Positions 1 through 12,049 of a stretch of DNA of 64,000 nucleotides are shown here, one piece after another. The DNA is from Escarpia spicata (taxonomy: Eukaryota > Annelida > Polychaeta > Sabellida > Siboglinidae). The stretch lies in contig CAXEFP010000902.1 in assembly GCA_963995525.1 (NCBI GenBank), positions 744,001 to 808,000 on the forward strand, read 5' to 3'. Within the stretch, counting starts at the first letter, position 1; each line of letters begins with the position of its first letter. Position numbers and translations under genes: made by a program. The notes under the pieces are model-generated. The model ran no database searches and was not told the DNA's origin. It was given only the letters and a program-made list of their open reading frames with translations.

Positions 1-325
1 GGATCCTAATGTGGTCTTACCCCAAATAGATGTTTTGCATGTTACAAATCTTCACGAAGGCTAGACTGATATCAAGCTACACACATAACTAGATTAACCA
101 CAAATGGGAATGCATGTTACCGTTTTATCTCCGTCACGTAAGTTACAAGAACATACTACGTAAGTTATAGGTGTGAAAACTCATCCCCATTTCATGTTTT
201 ATCTTGTCTATAGCAGCAGTACATTCAGTACTCACGAGACAAACATGTCCCATATTAAAGTGTTCGAACAAAATTTATGCATATCACAGCAAAACGGTAT
301 TTGTAGTGCACTTTTTTCGGCGGAC

Positions 326-649
326 GGATCCTAATGTGGTCTTACCCCAAATAGATGTTCTGCATGGTACAAATCTTCACGAAGGCTAGACTGTTATCAA
401 GCTACACACATAACTAGATTAACCACAAATGGGAATGCATGTTACCGTTTTATCTCCGTCACGTAAGTTACAAAAACATATTACGTAAGTTATAGGTGTG
501 AAAACTAATCCCCATTTGATGTTTTACCTTGTCTATAGCAGCAGTACATTCAGTACTCACGAGACAAACATGTCCCATGTCAAAGTGTTCGAACACAATT
601 AATGCATATCACAGAAAACGGTATTTGTAGTGCACTTTTTTCGGCGGAC
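326..649 (+). repeat. Representative satellite monomer with its internal motifs
   Basis: One unit used to describe the monomer. It starts at the BamHI site (326-331). Two copies of ACGTAAGTTA lie at 461-470 and 483-492, exactly 22 bp apart, and the second overlaps the perfect palindrome TTACGTAA (481-488). A 12-bp palindrome GTGTTCGAACAC lies at 585-596; about half the monomers have AACAAAAT instead, which breaks its right arm. Two ATGCAT palindromes occur, one in the GGGAATGCATGTTACC segment and one in ATGCATATCAC. A run of six T (636-641) precedes the GC-rich CGGCGGACG end. These segments are present in nearly every copy, but the array is so homogeneous that conservation alone does not show function. 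Confidence 0.9.
461..492 (+). other. Paired ACGTAAGTTA boxes in satellite monomer
   Basis: Example of a pair found once per monomer: two 10-bp direct repeats whose starts are 22 bp apart, about two helical turns. The right-hand box reads TTACGTAA in most copies (CTACGTAA in a sub-family), which matches the consensus of PAR/C-EBP type bZIP factors. Each box also contains GTAAGT, identical to a strong 5' splice-site core. Binding or splicing is not shown; the spacing and repetition are what is seen. Confidence 0.5.
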
Positions 650-742
650 GGTTCCTTAATGTGGTCTTACCCCAAATATATGTTTTGCATGTTACAAATC
701 TTCACGAAGGCTAGACTGATATCAAGCTACACACATAACTAT

Positions 743-759
743 ATTAACCACAAACGGGA
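743..759 (+). other. Weak CENP-B-box-like segment in one monomer sub-family
   Basis: The 17-mer ATTAACCACAAACGGGA matches the CENP-B box layout (TTCG, four any, A, two any, CGGG) at 7 of 9 core positions, having TTAA in place of TTCG. It recurs wherever the monomer has the CTATATTAACCACAAACGGG variant; the other sub-families have TGGG and match less well. It may well be chance in an AT-rich monomer. Confidence 0.3.
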
Positions 760-1396
760 ATGCATGTTACCGTTTTATCTCTGTCACGTAAGTTACAAGA
801 ACATATTACGTAAGTTATAGGTGTGAAAACTCATCCCCATTTGATGTTTTATCTTGTCTAAAGCAGCAGTACATTCAGTACTCACGAGACAACCATGTCC
901 CATATCTCAGTGTTCGAACAAAATTTATGCATATCACAGCAAAACGGTATTTGTAGTGCACTTTTTTCGGCGGACGGATCCTAATGTGGTCTTACCCCAA
1001 ATAGATGTTTTGCATGTTACAAATCTTCACGAAGGCTAGACTGATATCAAGCTACACACATAACTAGATTAATCACAAATGGGAATGCATGTTACCGTTT
1101 TATCTCCGTCATGTAAGTTACAAGAACATATTACGTAAGTTATAGATGAGAAAACTCATCCCCATTTGATGTTTTATTTTGTCTAAAGCAGCACAACATT
1201 CAGTACTCACGAGACAAACATGTCCCATGTCAAAGTGTTCGAACACAATTTAAGCATATCACAGCAAAACGGTATTTGTATTGCACTTTTTTTGGCGGAC
1301 GGATCCTTAATGTAGTCTTACCCCAAATATAAGTTTTGCATGTTACAAATCTTCACGAAGGCTAAACTGTTATCAAGCTACACACATAATTAGATT

Positions 1397-3352
1397 AACC
1401 ACAAATGGGAATGCATGTTACCGTTTTATCTCCGTCACGTAAGTTACAAGAACATACTACGTAAGTTATAGGTGTGAAAACTCATCCCCATTTGATGTTT
1501 TATCTTGTCTAAAGCAGCAGTACATTCAGTACTCACGAGACAACCATGTCCCATATCTCAGTGTTCGAACAAAATTTATGCATATCACAGCAAAACGGTA
1601 TTTGTAGTGCACTTTTTTCGGCGGACGGATCCTAATGTGGTCTTACCCCAAATAGATGTTTTGCATGTTACAAATCTTCACGAAGGCTAGACTGATATCA
1701 AGCTACACACATAACTAGATTAATTACAAATGGGAATGCATGTTACCGTTTTATCTCCGTCATGTAAGTTACAAGAACATATTACGTAAGTTATAGTTTT
1801 GAAAACTCATCCCCATTTGATGTTTTATTTTGTCTAAAGCAGCACAACATTCAGTACTCACGAGACAAACATGTCCCATGTCAAAGTGTTCGAACACAAT
1901 TTAGTAAAAATCACAGCAAAACGGTATTTGTAGTGCACTTTTTTCAGCGGACCGATCCTTAATGTGGTCTTACCCCAAATATATGTTTTGCATGTAACAA
2001 ATCTTCACGAAGGTTTGACTGATAACAAGCTACACACAAAACTAGATTAACCACAAATGGGAATGCATGTTACCGTTTTATCTCCGTCACGTAAGTTACA
2101 AGAACATAATACGTAAGTTATAGTTGTGAAAACTCATCCCTATTTGATGTTTTATTTTGTCTAAAGCAGCAGTACATTCAGTACTCACGAGACAAACATG
2201 TCCCATATCAAAGTGTTCGAACACAATTAATGCATATCACAGCAAAACGGTATTTGTAGTGCACTTTTTTCGGCGGACGGTTCCTTAATGTGGTCTTACC
2301 CCAAATATATGTTTTGCATGTTACAAATCTTCACGAAGGCTAGACTGATATCAAGCTACACACATAACTATAATAACCACAAATGGGAATGCATGTTACC
2401 GTTTTATCTCCGTCACGTAAGTTACAAGAACATACTACGTAAGTTATAGGTGTGAAAACTCATCCCCATTTGATGTTTTATCTTGTCTAAAGCAGCAGTA
2501 CATTCAGTACTCACGAGACAACCATGTCCCATATCTCAGTGTTCGAACAAAATTTATGCATATCACAGCAAAACGGTATTTGTAGTGCACTTTTTTCGGC
2601 GGACGGATCCTAATGTGGTCTTACCCCAAATAGATGTTTTGCATGTTACAAATCTTCACGAAGGCTAGACTGATATCAAGCTACACACATAACTAGATTA
2701 ATTACAAATGGGAATGCATGTTACCGTTTTATCTCCGTCATGTAAGTTACAAGAACATATTACGTAAGTTATAGTTTTGAAAACTCATCCCCATTTGATG
2801 TTTTATTTTGTCTAAAGCAGCACAACATTCAGTACTCACGAGACAAACATGTCCCATGTCAAAGTGTTCGAACACAATTTAAGCATATCACAGCAAAACG
2901 GTATTTGTAGTGCACTTTTTTCAGCGGACCGATCCTTAATGTGGTCTTACCCCAAATATATGTTTTGCATGTAACAAATCTTCACGAAGGTTAGACTGAT
3001 AACAAGCTACACACAAAACTAGATTAACCACAAATGGGAATGCATGTTACCGTTTTATCTCCGTCACGTAAGTTACAAGAACATAATACGTAAGTTATAG
3101 TTGTGAAAACTCATCCCTATTTGATGTTTTATTTTGTCTAAAGCAGCAGTACATTCAGTACTCACGAGACAAACATGTCCCATATCAAAGTGTTCGAACA
3201 CAATTAATGCATATCACAGCAAAACGGTATTTGTAGTGCACTTTTTTCGGCGGACGGATCCTTAATGTGGTCTTACCCCAAATATATGTTTTGCATGTTA
3301 CAAATCTTCACGAAGGCTAGACTGATATCAAGCTACACACATAACTATAATA
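1397..3352 (+). repeat. Tandem three-monomer block (2 x ~978 bp)
   Basis: Two adjacent copies of a three-monomer unit, offset about 978 bp. They share rare variants such as CTATAATAACC (near 2368 and 3346), while the copies differ at GGTTCC/GGATCC and at TTAGTAAAAATC/TTAAGCATATC. Borders are approximate. Confidence 0.65.
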
Positions 3353-5824
3353 ACCACAAACGGGAATGCATATTACCGTTTTATCTCCGTCACGTAAGTT
3401 ACAAGAATATATTATGTAAGTTATAGGTGTGAAAACTCATCCCCATTTGATGTTTTATCTTGTCTAAAGGAGCAGTACGTTCAGTACTCACGAGACAAAC
3501 ATGTCCCATGTCAAAGTGTTCTAACAAAATTTATGCATTTCACAGCAAAACGGTATTTGTAGTGCACTTTTTTTGGCGGACGGATCCTTAATGTAGTCTT
3601 ACCCCAAATATAAGTTTTGCATGTTACAAATCTTCACGAAGGCTAAACTGTTATCAAGCTACACACATAATTAGATTAACCACAAATGGGAATGCATGTT
3701 ACCGTTTTATCTCCGTCACGTAAGTTACAAGAACATACTACGTAAGTTATAGGTTTGAAAACTCATCCCCATTTCATGTTTTATCTTGTCTATAGCAGCA
3801 GTACATTCAGTACTCACGAGACAAACATGTCCCATATCAAAGTGTTCGAACAAAATTTATGCATATCACAGCAAAACGGTATTTGTAGTGCACTTTTTTC
3901 GGCGGACGGATACTAATGTGGTCTTACCCCAAATAGATGTTTTGCATGTTACAAATCTTCACGAAGGCTAGACTGATATCAAGCTACACACATAGCTATA
4001 TTAACCACAAACGGGAATGCATGTTACCGTTTTATCTCCGTCACGTAAGTTACAAGAACATATTACGTAAGTTATAGATGTGAAAACTCATCCACATTTG
4101 ATGTTTTATATTGTCTAAAGCAGCAGTACATTCAGTACTCACGAGACCAACATGTCCCATATCAAAGTGTTCAAACAAAATTTATGCATATCACAGAAAA
4201 CGGTATATTAAGTGCACTTTTTCGGCAGACGGATCCTGAATGTGGTCTTACCCCAAATAGATGTTCTGCATGGTACAAATCTTCACGAAGGCTAGACTGT
4301 TATCAAGCTACACACATAACTAGATTAACCACAAATGGGAATGCATGTTACCGTTTTATCTCCGTCACGTAAGTTACAAAAACATATTACGTAAGTTATA
4401 GGTGTGAAAACTAATCCCCATTTGATGTTTTATCTTGTCTATAGCAGCAGTACATTCAGTACTCACGAGACAAACATGTCCCATGTCAAAGTGTTCGAAC
4501 ACAATTTATGCATATCACAGAAAACGGTATTTGTAGTGCACTTTTTTCGGCGGACGGATCCTTAATGTGGTCTTACCCCAAATAGATGTTTTGCAGGTTA
4601 CAAAACTTGACGAAGGCTAGACTGATATCAAGCCACACACATAACTAGATTAGCCACACATGGGAATGCATGTTACCGTTTTATCTCCGTCACGTAAGTT
4701 ACAAGAACATATTACGTAAGTTATAGGTGTGAAAACTCATCCCCATTTGATGTTTTATCTTGTCTAAAGCAGCAGTACATTCAGTACTCACGAGACAAAC
4801 ATGTCCCATATCAAAGTGTTCGAACAAAATTTATGCATATCACAGAAAACGGTATTTGTAGTGCACTTTTTTCGGCGGACGGATCCTAATGTGGTCTTAC
4901 CCCAAATAGATGTTTTGCATGTTACAAATCTTCACGAAGGTTAGACTGATATCAAGCTACACACATAACTAGATTAATCACAAATGGGAATGCATGTTAC
5001 CGTTTTATCTCCGTCATGTAAGTTACAAGAACATATTACGTAAGTTATAATTGTGAAAACTCATCCCCATTTGATGTTTTATTTTGTCTAAAGCAGCAGA
5101 ACATTCAGTACTCACGAGAGAAACATGTCCCATGTCAAAGTGTTCGAACACAATTTAAGCATATCACAGCAAAACGGTATTTGTAGTGCATTTTTTTCAG
5201 CGGACCGATCCTTAATGTGGTCTTACCCCAAACATATGTTTTGCATGTAACAAATCTTCACGAAGGTTAGACTGATAACAAGCTACACACATAACTAGAT
5301 TAACCACAAATGGGAATGCATGTTACCGTTTTATCTCCGTCACGTAAGTTACAAGAACATATTACGTAAGTTATAGTTGTGAAAACTCATCCCTATTTGA
5401 TGTTTTATTTTGTCTAAAGCAGCAGTACATTCAGTACTCAAGAGACAAATATGTCCCATATCAAAGTGTTCGAACACAATTAATGCATATCACAGCAAAA
5501 CGGTATTTGTAGTGCACTTTTTTCGGCGGACGGATCCTTAATGTGGTCTTACCCCAAATATATGTTTTGCATGTTACAAATCTTCACGAAGGCTAGACTG
5601 ATATCAAGCTACACACATAACTATATTAACCACAAACGGGAATGCATGTTACCGTTTTATCTCTGTCACGTAAGTTACAAGAACATATTACGTAAGTTAT
5701 AGGTGTGAAAACTCATCCCCATTTGATGTTTTATCTTGTCTAAAGCAGCAGTACATTCAGTACTCACGAGACAACCATGTCCCATATCTCAGTGTTCGAA
5801 CAAAATTTATGCATATCACAGCAA

Positions 5825-7778
5825 AACGGTATTTGTAGTGCACTTTTTTCGGCGGACGGATCCTAATGTGGTCTTACCCCAAATAGATGTTTTGCATGTT
5901 ACAAATCTTCACGAAGGCTAGACTGATATCAAGCTACACACATAACTAGATTAATCACAAATGGGAATGCATGTTACCGTTTTATCTCCGTCATGTAAGT
6001 TACAAGAACATATTACGTAAGTTATAGATGAGAAAACTCATCCCCATTTGATGTTTTATTTTGTCTAAAGCAGCACAACATTCAGTACTCACGAGACAAA
6101 CATGTCCCATGTCAAAGTATTCGAACACAATTTAAGCATATCACAGCAAAACGGTATTTGTAGTGCACTTTTTTTGGCGGACGGATCCTTAATGTAGTCT
6201 TACCCCAAATATAAGTTTTGCATGTTACAAATCTTCACGAAGGCTAAACTGTTATCAAGCTACACACATAATTAGATTAACCACAAATGGGAATGCATGT
6301 TACCGTTTTATCTCCGTCACGTAAGTTACAAGAACATACTACGTAAGTTGTAGGTGTGAAAACTCATCCCCATTTCATGTTTTATCTTGTCTATAGCAGC
6401 AGTACATTCAGTACTCAAGAGACAAATATGTCCCATATCAAAGTTTTCGAACACAATTAATGCATATCACAGCAAAACGGTATTTGTAGTGCACCTTTTT
6501 CGGCGGACGGATTCTTAATGTGGTCTTACCCCAAATATATGTTTTGCATGTCACAAATCTTCACGAAGGCAAGACTGATATCAAGCTACACACATAACTA
6601 TATTATCCACAAACGGGAATGCATGTTACCGTTTTATCTCCGTCACGTAAGTTACAAGAACATATTACGTAAGTTATAGGTGTGAAAACTCATCCCCATT
6701 TGATGTTTTATCTTGTCTAAAGCAGCAGTACATTCAGTACTCACGAGACAAACATGTCCCATATCAAAGTGTTCGAACAAAATTTATGCATATCACAGAA
6801 AACGGTATTTGTAGTGCACTTTTTTCGGCGGACGGATCCTAATGTGGTCTTACCCCAAATAGATGTTTTGCATGTTACAAATCTTCACGAAGGCTAGACT
6901 GATATCAAGCTACACACATAACTAGATTAATCACAAATGGGAATGCATGTTACCGTTTTATCTCCGTCATGTAAGTTACAAGAACATATTACGTAAGTTA
7001 TAGATGAGAAAACTCATCCCCATTTGATGTTTTATTTTGTCTAAAGCAGCACAACATTCAGTACTCACGAGACAAACATGTCCCATGTCAAAGTATTCGA
7101 ACACAATTTAAGCATATCACAGCAAAACGGTATTTGTAGTGCACTTTTTTTGGCGGACGGATCCTTAATGTAGTCTTACCCCAAATATAAGTTTTGCATG
7201 TTACAAATCTTCACGAAGGCTAAACTGTTATCAAGCTACACACATAATTAGATTAACCACAAATGGGAATGCATGTTACCGTTTTATCTCCGTCACGTAA
7301 GTTACAAGAACATACTAAGTAAGTTGTAGGTGTGAAAACTCATCCCCATTTCATGTTTTATCTTGTCTATAGCAGCAGTACATTCAGTACTCAAGAGACA
7401 AATATGTCCCATATCAAAGTGTTCGAACACAATTAATGCATATCACAGCAAAACGGTATTTGTAGTGCACCTTTTTCGGCGGACGGATTCTTAATGTGGT
7501 CTTACCCCAAATATATGTTTTGCATGTCATAAATCTTCACGAAGGCAAGACTGATATCAAGCTACACACATAACTATATTAACCACAAACGGGAATGCAT
7601 GTTACCGTTTTATCTCCGTCACCTAAGTTACAAGAACATATTACGTAAGTTATAGGTGTGAAAACTCATCCCCATTTGATGTTTTATCTTGTCTAAAGCA
7701 GCAGTACATTCAGTACTCACGAGACAAACATGTCCCATATCAAAGTGTTCGAACAAAATTTATGCATATCACAGAAAA
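5825..7778 (+). repeat. Tandem three-monomer block (2 x ~977 bp)
   Basis: Two adjacent copies of a three-monomer unit. Shared private variants are GTCAAAGTATTCGAAC (near 6113 and 7090), GTAAGTTGTAGGTG (near 6346 and 7323) and GCACCTTTTTCGG (near 6491 and 7468). Copy borders were read by eye. Confidence 0.7.
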
Positions 7779-10700
7779 CGGTATTTGTAGTGCACTTTTT
7801 TCGGCGGACGGATCCTAATGTGGTCTTACCCCAAATAGATGTTTTGCATGTTACAAATCTTCACGAAAGCTAGACTGATATCAAGCTACACACATAACTA
7901 GATTAATCACAAATGGGAATGCATGTTACCGTTTTATCTCCGCCATGTAAGTTACAAGAACATATTACGTAAGTTATAGTTGTGAAAACTCATCCCCATT
8001 TGATGTTTTATTTTGTCTAAAGCAGCAGAACATTCAGTACTCACGAGAGAAACATGTCCCATGTCAAAGTGTTCGAACACAATTAATGCATATCACAGCA
8101 AAACGGTATTTGTAGTGCACTTTTTTCGGCGGACGGATCCTTAATGTGGTCTTACCCCAAATATATGTTTTGCATGTAACAAATCTTCACGAAGGCTAGA
8201 CTGATATCAAGCTACACACATAACTATATTAACCACAAACGGGAATGCATGTTACCGTTTTATCTCTGTCACGTAAGTTACAAGAACATATTACGTAAGT
8301 TATAGGTGTGAAAACTCATCCCCATTTGATGTTTTATCTTGTCTAAAGCAGCAGTACATTTAGTATTCACGAGACAACCATGTCCCATATCTCAGTGTTC
8401 GAACAAAATTTATGCATATCACAGCAAAACGGTATTTGTAGTGCACTTTTTTCGGCGGACGGATCCTAATGTGGTCTTACCCCAAATATATGTTTTGCAT
8501 GTTACAAATCTTCACGAAGGCTAGACTGATATCAAGCTACACACATAACTAGATTAATCACAAATGGGAATGCATGTTACCGTTTTATCTCCGTCATGTA
8601 AGTTACAAGAACATATTACGTAAGTTATAGATGAGAAAACTCATCCCCATTTGATGTTTTATTTTGTCTAAAGCAGCACAACATTCAGTACTCACGACAC
8701 AAACATGTCCCATGTCAAAGTGTTCGAACACAATTTAAGCATATCACAGCAAAACGGTATTTGTAGTGCACTTTTTTTGGCGGACGGATCCTTAATGTAG
8801 TCTTACCCCAAATATAAGTTTTGCATGTTACAAATCTTCACGAAGGCTAAACTGTTATCAAGCTACACACATAATTAGATTAACCACAAATGGGAATGCA
8901 TGTTACCGTTTTATCTCTGTCACGTAAGTTACAAGAACATATTACGTAAGTTATAGGTGTGAAAACTCATCCCCATTTGATGTTTTATCTTGTCTAAAGC
9001 AGCAGTACATTTAGTACTCACGAGACAACCATGTCCCATATCTCAGTGTTCGAACAAAATTTATGCATATCACAGCAAAACGGTATTTGTAGTGCACTTT
9101 TTTCGGCGGACGGATCCTAATGTGGTCTTACCCCAAATATATGTTTTGCATGTTACAAATCTTCACGAAGGCTAGACTGATATCAAGCTACACACATAAC
9201 TAGATTAATCACAAATGGGAATGCATGTTACCGTTTTATCTCCGTCACGTAAGTTACAAGAACATACTACGTAAGTTATAGGTGTGAAAACTCATCCCCA
9301 TTTGATGTTTTATCTTGTCTAAAGCAGCAGTACATTCAGTACTCAAGAGACAAATATGTCCCATATCAAAGTGTTCGAACACAATTAATGCATATCACAG
9401 CAAAACGGTATTTGTAGTGCACTTTTTTCGGCGGACGGATTCTTAATGTGGTCTTACCCCAAATATATGTTTTGCATGTTACAAATCTTCACGAAGGCTA
9501 GACTGATATCAAGCTACACACATAACTATATTAACCACAAACGGGAATGCATGTTACCGTTTTATCTCCGTCACGTAAGTTACAAGAACATATTACGTAA
9601 GTTATAGGTGTGAAAACTCATCCCCATTTGATGTTTTATCTTGTCTAAAGCAGCAGTACATTCAGTACTCACGAGACAACCATGTCCCATATCTCAGTGT
9701 TCGAACAAAATTTATGCATATCACAGCAAAACGGTGTTTGTAGTGCACTTTTTTCGGCGGACGGATCCTAATGTGGTCTTACCCCAAATATATGTTTTGC
9801 ATGTTACAAATCTTCACGAAGGCTAGACTGATATCAAGCTACACACATAACTAGATTAATTACAAATGGGAATGCATGTTACCGTTTTATCTCCGTCATG
9901 TAAGTTACAAGAACATATTACGTAAGTTATAGTTGTGAAAACTCATCCCCATTTGATGTTTTATTTTGTCTATAGCAGCACAACATTCAGTACTCACGAG
10001 ACAAACATGTCCCATGTCAAAGTGTTCGAACACAATTTAAGCATATCACAGCAAAACGGTATTTGTAGTGCACTTTTTTCAGCGGACGGATCCTTAATGT
10101 GGTCTTACCCCAAATATATGTTTTGCATGTAACAAATCTTCACGAAGGTTAGACTGATAACAAGCTACACACAAAACTAGATTAACCACAAATGGGAATG
10201 CATGTTACCGTTTTATCTCCGTCACGTAAGTTACAAGAACATAATACGTAAGTTATAGTTGTGAAAACTCATCCCCATTTGATGTTTTATTTTGTCTAAA
10301 GCAGCAGAACATTCAGTACTCACGAGAGAAACATGTCCCATGTCAAAGTGTTCGAACACAATTAATGCATATCACAGCAAAACGGTATTTGTAGTGCACT
10401 TTTTTCGGCGGACGGATCCTTAATGTGGTCTTACCCCAAATATATGTTTTGCATGTAACAAATCTTCACGAAGGCTAGACTGATATCAAGCTACACACAT
10501 AACTATATTAACCACAAACGGGAATGCATGTTACCGTTTTATCTCTGTCACGTAAGTTACAAGAACATATTACGTAAGTTATAGGTGTGAAAACTCATCC
10601 CCATTTGATGTTTTATCTTGTCTAAAGCAGCAGTACATTTAGTACTCACGAGACAACCATGTCCCATATCTCAGTGTTCGAACAAAATTTATGCATATCA

Positions 10701-12049
10701 CAGCAAAACGGTATTTGTAGTGCACTTTTTTCGGCGGACGGATCCTAATGTGGTCTTACCCCAAATATATGTTTTGCATGTTACAAATCTTCACGAAGGC
10801 TAGACTGATATCAAGCTACACACATAACTAGATTAATCACAAATGGGAATGCATGTTACCGTTTTATCTCCGTCATGTAAGTTACAAGAACATATTACGT
10901 AAGTGATAGATGAGAAAACTCATCCCCATTTGATGTTTTATTTTGTCTAAAGCAGCACAACATTCAGTACTCACGAGACAAACATGTCCCATGTCAAAGT
11001 GTTCGAACACAATTTAAGCATATCACAGCAAAACGGTATTTGTAGTGCACTTTTTTTGGCGGACGGATCCTTAATGTAGTCTTACCCCAAATATAAGTTT
11101 TGCATGTTACAAATCTTCACGAAGGCTAAACTGTTATCAAGCTACACACATAATTAGATTAACCACAAATGGGAATGCATGTTACCGTTTTATCTCCGTC
11201 ACGTAAGTTACAAGAACATACTACGTAAGTTATAGGTGTGAAAACTCATCCCCATTTCATGTTTTATCTTGTCTATAGCAGCAGTACATTCAGTACTCAA
11301 GAGACAAATATGTCCCATATCAAAGTGTTCGAACACAATTAATGCATATCACAGCAAAACGGTATTTGTAGTGCACTTTTTTCGGCGGACGGATTCTTAA
11401 TGTGGTCTTACCCCAAATAGATGTTCTGCATGGTACAAATCTTCACGAAGGCTAGACTGTTATCAAGCTACACACATAACTAGATTAACCACAAATGGGA
11501 ATGCATGTTACCATTTTATCTCCGTCACGTAAGTTACAAAAACATATTACGTAAGTTATAGGTGTAAAAACTAATCCCCATTTGATGTTTTATCTTGTCT
11601 ATAGCAGCAGTACATTCAGTACTCACGAGACAAACATGTCCCATGTCAAAGTGTTCGAACAAAATTTATGCACATCACAGAAAACGGTATTTGTAGTGCA
11701 ATTTTTTCGGCGGACGGATCCTTAATGTGGTCTTACCCCAAATAGATGTTTTGCAGGTTACAAAACTTGACGAAGGCTAGACTGATATCAAGCCACACAC
11801 ATAACTAGATTAGCCACACATGGGAATGAATGTTACCGTTTTATCTCCGTCACGTAAGTTACAAGAACATATTACGTAAGTTATAGGTGTGAAAACTCAT
11901 CCCCATTTGATGTTTTATCTTGTCTAAAGCAGCAGTACATTCAGTACTCACGAGACAAACATGTCCCATATCAAAGTGTTCGAACAAAATTTATGCATAT
12001 CACAGAAAACGGTATGTTAAGTGCACTTTTTCGGCAGACGGATCCTGAA

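Noticed and set aside
461..560. Splice sites in the satellite (GTAAGT twice per monomer, pyrimidine-rich stretch then AG near GTCTATAGCAG)
   Set aside because: The motifs are real, but nothing shows an exon between them. They would matter only if the array is transcribed as part of an AP3D1 intron, which would be on the other strand.
585..601. tRNA-derived origin of the monomer (TTCGAAC looks like a T loop)
   Set aside because: The bases around TTCGAAC do not form a T-arm stem and no anticodon arm or acceptor stem can be drawn.
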